From the NCBI GenBank assembly GCA_032821775.1, contig JAVLRN010000010.1, positions 124,001 to 188,000 on the forward strand: 64,000 bases of DNA, written 5' to 3'. Below the pieces are notes generated by a model. That model was not told the DNA's origin. It did not search any database and saw only the letters and a program-made list of their open reading frames with translations. The DNA is from Sanguinoderma infundibulare (lineage: Eukaryota; Basidiomycota; Agaricomycetes; Polyporales; Polyporaceae). Below, in pieces: positions 58,609-64,000 of this stretch; the first letter of the stretch is position 1, and each line of letters begins with the position of its first letter. The position numbers and the translations under genes were made by a program.

Positions 58609-60264
58609 TTACAACCCCCCGTACTTTTCGAGGAACTTGCGGTGGAAGTCCTCCAGCGCACCGACGTACTCCTCCACGCCCGGGCACAGGCACGTCAACC
58701 GGTAGTGGCTCTCGCCCTCCTTCTGCCCAAACCCGGACCCGGGCACGACGCAGATGCCGGTCGCGTCGAGCAGCTCGAGCGCGTACAGCGCGTCGGGCGC
58801 CTTGCCGAGCCGCTGCGCCTCCTCGACCGCGCGCGCGGGCAGCTCGATCTTCGGGTACAGGTACAGCGCCCCGGGCGAGTCCACGCACGACACGCCGGGC
58901 AGCGCGTTGAGGCGCGCGGCAGAGAGCTGCGTGCGGTGGCGGAGCGCGGCGTGGATCGCATCCGTCTCCGTCTTCCAGAGCGCGTGCGACGGCGTGCCGG
59001 GCGCGGGCGGGCGCACGAGGCAGTCGATGCCGATCTGGCCCGAGAGCGGCGGGCAGAGTGTGACGGAGGCCATCTTGTAGAGGAGCGCGCGGACCTCGTC
59101 GGAGATGTTCGTGCACTCAAAGTAGCCGCCGCGCCGGCCGCACTCGCCGGTGACGCCCTTGGACACGGAGTGGAAGGAGAAGAGGGGGATGGGCGAGTTA
59201 AGCTGGCGGACGACCTGCTTGAACGAGTGGAACGGGTGTGTGTCTGGGCGGTGGAGGTTCGCCTGGTAGACCTCGTCGGCGAGGAGGACAAGCGAGTGCT
59301 CCTCGCAGAGGCGGACGACGGCCTCCATCGTCAACTTGTCAAGGATCGCGCCGGTGGGGTTGCCTGGGTTGATGACGACGAGCGCGCGGGGCTTCGTGCC
59401 GTCGTTTTCCGCCTTGCGCAGCGCGGCCTTGATCTCATCGAGCGACGTGGACCATCCGTTCGCCTCAGAGAGGTGGTAGGGGAGCGCGACGCCGGAAAAC
59501 TGCGCGAGCGTTGCGGTGTAAAGCGGGTATTGCGGGATGGGGATCAGGATGCCGGTCACGTTGGGGGTGATGAGGACGTTGAGGATGAGCGAGACTCCCG
59601 CAGACGCGCCTGCCGTGAGGAAGATGTCCTCGGGGTCGCTGGGGAAGCCATCGCGCTCTGGCGCAGGGCGAGAGCGAGGTGTCAGCTCGGGGCGCGCCGG
59701 ATCGCGACGGATTGTGGCGTACCTTGAATGAAGTTGGCGACGCTCTTGCGAATGAGCGGAACGCCTTTACTGTGCGAATACGCGCCAACAGACCCGATCT
59801 CCTCCTGCAGTTCCTTTGCGCGGTCGAGCACATCCTGGGGCCACTTGCCCTTGACGAGCTCTGCGAGCGGGGGGTATTCCATAAGGGCGGCGACCTGCGC
59901 GGGCCCAGGGGTCAGTTGGGGTCGCCATGGATGAAAAATAGGAAGGCACCTGTCTGGAGAAGGTAAGAGGAGGCTGGTCGAGTCCCTTTTGCTGTGGGTT
60001 GCCGATGTTGGAGGAGATGACCTTGGTGAATGGGAGATCTGTGCTGCCTTCAGCTAGTTTGACGCGGTGCTCCTCGGCCTTGATGGCGAGCTCGCCGCGG
60101 ACGGCATACTGGACGTTGGCGATGGCGGGGTTGAGGTCGGCGGCGGTGAGTGGACGCATTGTGGGGGACGAGTGGGAGAAGAAGAAGGATTGAGAGAGAG
60201 ATGGTGAGCGAGTGAGACGGGCCCAGAGCTGGTTATGTACACGGCGAGCCGCAAGAGTGATCAT
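58609..60264 (-). CDS. ALT1: alanine aminotransferase
   Basis: Pyridoxal-phosphate enzyme interconverting alanine plus 2-oxoglutarate with pyruvate plus glutamate. Starts MITLAARRVHNQLWARLTRS, an Arg-rich amphipathic end that suits mitochondrial import; a second ATG (MRPLTAADLNPAIANVQYAV) could give a cytosolic form. Family blocks: VISSNIGNPQQKGLDQPPLT, GSVGAYSHSKGVPLIRKSVA, DIFLTAGASAGVSLILNVLI, VVINPGNPTGAILDK, LLADEVYQANLH and FSFHSVSKGVTGECGRRGGY, which holds the Schiff-base Lys. C-terminal SGFGQKEGESHYRLTCLCP carries the substrate-binding Arg. About 500 residues, three introns, all in the N-terminal third. It shares a 1.1 kb divergent upstream region with the Hikeshi gene. Confidence 0.93.
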
Positions 60265-61385
60265 GGGAGGCGGGGAGGCTAGGCTTCTGGAGTCCTAACG
60301 ACAGGCTGCGGACCCCGGAAGATGAAGGAGATAGTTATCGATGGGTATCTCCAGTGCGTGCAAGGTGAACGGGGGTTGCGCAAGGGTTTAGAACGGAGGT
60401 GGTGAGCTGGCGGCCGTCTTCGCCGTCGGCGACGATGCAGGCGAGTCACTGTAAATATACTGGAGTCTGGAGATCAGCGGCGCTAGATCGGCGCTCGATT
60501 CTGGAGCCGGTCCGGGGCACCCGACGCGTAGAGCTACGAGTGTCCGACAGTGTCTGCCGCACACTTGTCGGAGGAACAGAAGATGAGAAGGGACGGAGTT
60601 GCTATTGGATGACGAGACAAATTGTTTTACGTTTCTCGCATGGCGCGGGAGGACGTTGAAGGTCCATTCAGGGCGGCATTCTATCCATACACAGCGATAC
60701 TGGCAATTGGTGAATCTATAAGCCACAAGTATACAGAAAAATATCAGGGGTGGGGGTAACTCACGACGAATGTAAACTCGAGGGATCCAGCACGACTCTC
60801 CACGAGTCGAGTTTGCTTCGCCTTGCGGGCACCGTTACACCTCGTCCCTGACAGTATCCCAATAGTAATTGTCGCCATCCACTTCGCATGTATCCTGTTA
60901 CGAGGCATCGATGTTCTCGATGTCTTACAAAGTTTAATATCAGTCAATCCGACAACTTAAAGCCTTGAATATATGCGCACTAGTAGTACTCGCCTTGGGG
61001 CCTCCGTACATGATGCATTGAGTGTGGCCACCTCGCAGCGGGTGACACCAAGGGTGCTTCTTGTTGGGCAAGGGTGTGGGTGAAGTGTGGATGGTGGCAG
61101 AAAGATAAGGACTGAGGCCTGAGGACAGAGGGAAAGCCTTCTCGCGTTGTGGCACATGACCGTGTCCGCAAGACTGACGCCGATGACGAGGTGCGCGAGG
61201 AAGAGGGCGTGGATGGCCCGGGGTCGACGACGATGTCGCGCGAACGTCCTCGAACGCGCCAGCCCCGCCGTCCATCGACGCCCTCCTATCTACCTCTGCA
61301 CCAACTTGTTTCCTGAACATCGACTCGTCTGCTCTTCCCGCGAGCCCTCACCTTTCCTCGTCGTCTCCTAAAATCTCCGGCGATC
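60265..61385. other. divergent upstream region (aminotransferase / Hikeshi)
   Basis: 1.1 kb between head-to-head genes, holding both promoters. Short frames in it show no motif. Confidence 0.45.
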
Positions 61386-62126
61386 ATGTTCGGCTGCGTA
61401 GTCGCCGGCCGCGCCCTCCAGACCAACCTTCAACAAATCGATGAGACACATGCGATATTCGAGCTGCCATCCGCAGAATCGATTAATCACATATCTGTTT
61501 TCTTGCTGGGCACAGGTGCGCATCCCACGGCGTCTTGGCTAGCCTTTTCTCGCTTACACTCGCAACCTTTGCCCGCAGTACCCTTTCCTGATGGCTTCGG
61601 CGCGACAGTTCACTTCTTCTGGCCAGGAAAAGGCTTCCAGCTGCTAGGAATGTCAGTCTCCACTAACTCACCTCACCGCGCACATCACGTCCTTGACGCG
61701 CACGTCCACAACAGGCTCTCAAACGACAAACCCTCCGCCATCTTCCGCCTTCGCGGCACCTTCTCCGCCCAATCCACCGACGCCCATGCCATCTTCACCG
61801 GCGCCGCCCCAGATGCCTCCCTCGCCAACTTCACCGCCGTCCTCGGCTTTTCCATCGAGCCCCTCTCCCAGATCATGCAAGAAGTCTCAGCCCTCCCATC
61901 CGCCGTTGTCAAGCAATCTCAACCCAACTCTGCCGTGGACGCGACGCTCATGGCCGAGCGCATCGTCAAGCACCTCTTCAACTACCTCTCCAGCTTCGTC
62001 GCCGGCAACCCGACCGGCATGTCGCCCGACATGATGATCCCCATGGGCATGATAGCCAGATGGTATGAGAACTTTATGAGCAAGGTCCGCAATTCGGGCG
62101 TCGGCTTCTTGGAGAGGCAGGACTAG
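61386..62126 (+). CDS. OPI10: Hikeshi/Opi10 homologue, Hsp70 nuclear import carrier
   Basis: Importin-independent carrier that brings Hsp70 into the nucleus under heat stress in animals; the yeast homologue Opi10 is linked to inositol metabolism. Starts MFGCVVAGRALQTNLQQIDE, then FELPSAESINHISVFLLGT, after an intron VPFPDGFGATVHFFWPGKGF and after a second one LSNDKPSAIFRLRGTF, all typical of the DUF775 N-terminal domain. The C-terminal part reads AERIVKHLFNYLSSFV and MIARWYENFMSKVRNSGVGF, the helical end conserved in Hikeshi. About 202 residues, normal. Two introns of about 65 nt; retaining them keeps the frame open, but the inserted sequence matches no family member. Confidence 0.92.
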   Translation: MFGCVVAGRALQTNLQQIDETHAIFELPSAESINHISVFLLGTGAHPTASWLAFSRLHSQPLPAVPFPDGFGATVHFFWPGKGFQLLGMSVSTNSPHRAHHVLDAHVHNRLSNDKPSAIFRLRGTFSAQSTDAHAIFTGAAPDASLANFTAVLGFSIEPLSQIMQEVSALPSAVVKQSQPNSAVDATLMAERIVKHLFNYLSSFVAGNPTGMSPDMMIPMGMIARWYENFMSKVRNSGVGFLERQD

Positions 62127-62499
62127 TCCCACGGTGGAGGGCGTGGTTGTTGAATGTGGGTCCTCCTTCATTTACGCTATCCGTTCGTTTGTTTGACTCG
62201 GTGATGGACGAAATAGAAGACCAGAGCACCTCTCGGACCGTGTACGATTACCATCTACGTATAGATTTTTTTGGATCACAGCCAACAATCTTTCCGAGCG
62301 TCTGGTGCATGTGCACACTACTTTGACCCATGCGCACTCGCCTCGCAACCATGGCAGAACTCATGTTCTTGGAGTGGCCAAGCGAGAGCACCGCTTCGGC
62401 ATCTCAGGCAGTTCGCCGTCTTAGAATTCCGCATGTGAGTATACACACCCAACATACCTTGCTCGCTGCCTAATATTCTTCCACTAATCGATTCCCCGT
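62127..62499. other. intergenic region
   Basis: Hikeshi 3' flank; nothing else recognised. Confidence 0.4.
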
Positions 62500-62862
62500 A
62501 TGATCCATCAGATGTCCCAGCTAGACCTGCCTCTCTATCTACACGTGGGCACCCACTCCAAGTCATATCCTCTAAGTATCGCTACTTCGACGTGTTCTCC
62601 GCAAAACTCCTCCCAGGACCAAGACTCGGACGAACTGCTCGGCGTCTGCAAGATTGGCTGGGGCAGGCGTCATGCGGAGAAGGTCAAGAAGGAAGCGGAG
62701 CTCTACCGCGACAAGCTCGCCGCACTACAAGGGCAGATCGTCCCCTGGGCGTACGGCTGCTACACCGGACCGACGGGTGAGGGAGCACGACGGTGCTTGT
62801 GATGGAGGACTGCGGAAAGCCTCTTTCGAGGTCTCTAACTCAGCTTCCGCGCTTTTTTCGGT
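62500..62862 (+). pseudogene. relic of a fungal protein-kinase-like gene
   Basis: Contains VCKIGWGRRHAEKVKKEAEL, LQGQIVPWAYGCYTGPTGEG and, in a second frame, TVLVMEDCGKPLSRSLTQLP, the N-lobe and hinge blocks of a kinase-like family common in Agaricomycetes. The frame slips by one base near 62785 and the catalytic loop (HxD) and later motifs are missing downstream. A truncated, non-functional copy is the simplest reading. Confidence 0.5.
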
Positions 62863-63568
62863 GAGCATCTCGCTTAAAGTGTATGTACGCGTTCCCCTGA
62901 TCTGGCAGAACTGTGACTATGTAGATCGTGTGCATGCGGAGGATTACTGGCCATCCAACGTCCCCGTCCGCTTTTCGTGACTCGAACCATGTCCGCCATG
63001 TCATACGTATCTAAAGCCACTGCGAAGATTTTGGACGAGAGGGTTCGCCACGAGCGTCGGAAGACTCCTGGGTTTCCGACGAATGTCCCAGTATTGATGG
63101 GGCACGGTGAGGCTCGAGCAGAAGAGGCGATCCTGTAGCTGGACATGTGGCACAAGAACAGGGAGAGATGGGATAACCTCCCAATCGTCCGTGGAAACGT
63201 GTTGCAAGACGTTGTATGTACCGTCGTCCCAAAGGTGTTCTGTCATGATGATAATCAGCTATAACTTCAGTGTGGGTTTGCCATGTCTAGGAACGGAGCA
63301 CGGTTTGGCGGCGGCTGGTAAGGGGATGGCGGTCGCACTGCGACTCCCGGAGGGCCGATCACGGTAAGACCAAATTTGGAACGAGACTGCTCCTGTTTCG
63401 CCGCATCCTCCTTTTCGCCTTGCACTCGAAACCTTGGTCCGCGAGCTGACGTACCATGACTACCAGTCATCATTGCAAGACCGATCTCCTAACGACAGTG
63501 CTCCACCCGTGACCGTCATCCGAAACGATTTCCTCTATTCCTTCACAATACACTCCTCAACGGTAGCG
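62863..63568. other. stretch before the last BTB gene
   Basis: Should have contained the C-terminal half of the kinase-like gene, but no catalytic motif was seen. A minus-strand frame at 63001-63246 has no recognised family. The end should hold the BTB promoter. Confidence 0.4.
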
Positions 63569-64000
63569 ATGGACACGTCGACAGAACACGCACCCTACCA
63601 AAACCCCTCCGTTGGCGATCTCGTCATCTGTACCTCAGACGGCGTCGAGTTCCACGTCCATCGCCAACGCATCGCTGACGTATCCACCGTCTTCTCGGAC
63701 ATGGTTTCCCTCCCTCGCAAAGTAAACCCATCTACCTCGCTGGAGAAGGAAACCGTCGACGTCTCTGAGACGAGCAACGTATGGGCAAAGCTTCTCCCCA
63801 TATGTCACGTCGACGATGTACCGGAGTTGGAGTTCAACGACGTTCACCCACTCCTGGAGGTTGGGAGGAAGTACAACATGGTCGGGGTCATGGGATGGAT
63901 GAGAACCTTGCTATCCACTTCGTCCTTTATCGACACTCGCCCCTTCGCTGTCTACATGCTAGCGTGCGCTTTCGGCTTCGCAAGCATAGCCCGGCGCGCT
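63569..64000 (+). CDS. BTB/POZ domain protein, cut by the window end
   Basis: Starts MDTSTEHAPYQNPSVGDLVI and continues DGVEFHVHRQRIADVSTVF, AKLLPICHVDDVPEL, LLEVGRKYNMVGVMGWMRTL and PFAVYMLACAFGFASIARRA, where the window ends. Residues DLVI-x3-DGVEFHVH and VSETSNVWAKLLPIC track the gene at 52220-53206 closely, so it is a near paralogue. About 143 residues are visible, covering the BTB fold and part of the following helical region; the C-terminus is outside the window. Confidence 0.85.
   Translation, partial: MDTSTEHAPYQNPSVGDLVICTSDGVEFHVHRQRIADVSTVFSDMVSLPRKVNPSTSLEKETVDVSETSNVWAKLLPICHVDDVPELEFNDVHPLLEVGRKYNMVGVMGWMRTLLSTSSFIDTRPFAVYMLACAFGFASIARRA

Noticed and set aside
58507..59727. 406-residue plus-strand open frame
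   Set aside because: Antisense to the alanine aminotransferase gene, dominated by Arg, Ala and Val with no motif; GC-rich shadow frame.
1..64000. CRISPR arrays, rRNA genes or bacterial-type operons
   Set aside because: No regularly spaced repeats or rRNA-like sequence was seen, and gene structure is eukaryotic throughout.

Overview
The window is nuclear DNA of a filamentous basidiomycete, most likely an Agaricomycete close to the Polyporales. Evidence: intron-dense genes with 45-65 nt GT-AG introns and CTGAC/CTAAC-like branch sites, GC-rich exons, no operon-like packing, several members of the BTB/POZ gene family that is expanded in mushrooms, and recognisable fungal housekeeping genes (zuotin, Cdc20, Rrp9, Hikeshi/Opi10, alanine aminotransferase). 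The species cannot be told from the sequence alone.

Layout. 0.6-25.5 kb: two paralogous full-length ABCC (MRP-type) transporters, one at each end and in opposite orientation, flank a Mup1-like amino-acid permease, zuotin, a Werner-type 3'-5' exonuclease and a delta-12 fatty-acid desaturase. 25.5-38.3 kb: an accessory, gene-poor stretch with a 315 bp foldback element, three small unrecognised genes that look like distant relatives of each other, two BTB genes and a frameshifted but intron-bearing proteasome beta-4 pseudogene. 39-43.3 kb: a single-exon 653-residue unknown protein and CDC20. 43.7-55.3 kb: a rearranged block holding a GST, RRP9, an EXD-type exonuclease and a BTB gene, with two 1,690 bp inverted, nearly identical repeats and duplicated gene fragments. 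55.7-64 kb: a copper-fist transcription factor, alanine aminotransferase, Hikeshi/Opi10, a protein-kinase relic and the start of a fourth BTB gene cut by the window edge.

The genes do not form one pathway. Core cell-biology genes (ribosome-associated chaperone, APC/C activator, U3 snoRNP, nuclear import, proteasome relic) alternate with accessory genes (transporters, GST, BTB family, unknowns). I see no secondary-metabolite cluster, CRISPR array, rRNA or convincing tRNA. The most novel material is the three-gene unknown family with matching intron positions, the 1.69 kb inverted repeat pair whose edge abuts two different genes, and very short exons (7, 8 and 13 nt) that carry key motifs. Exon boundaries were read by eye from splice consensus and frame continuity, so single junctions may be off by a few bases.
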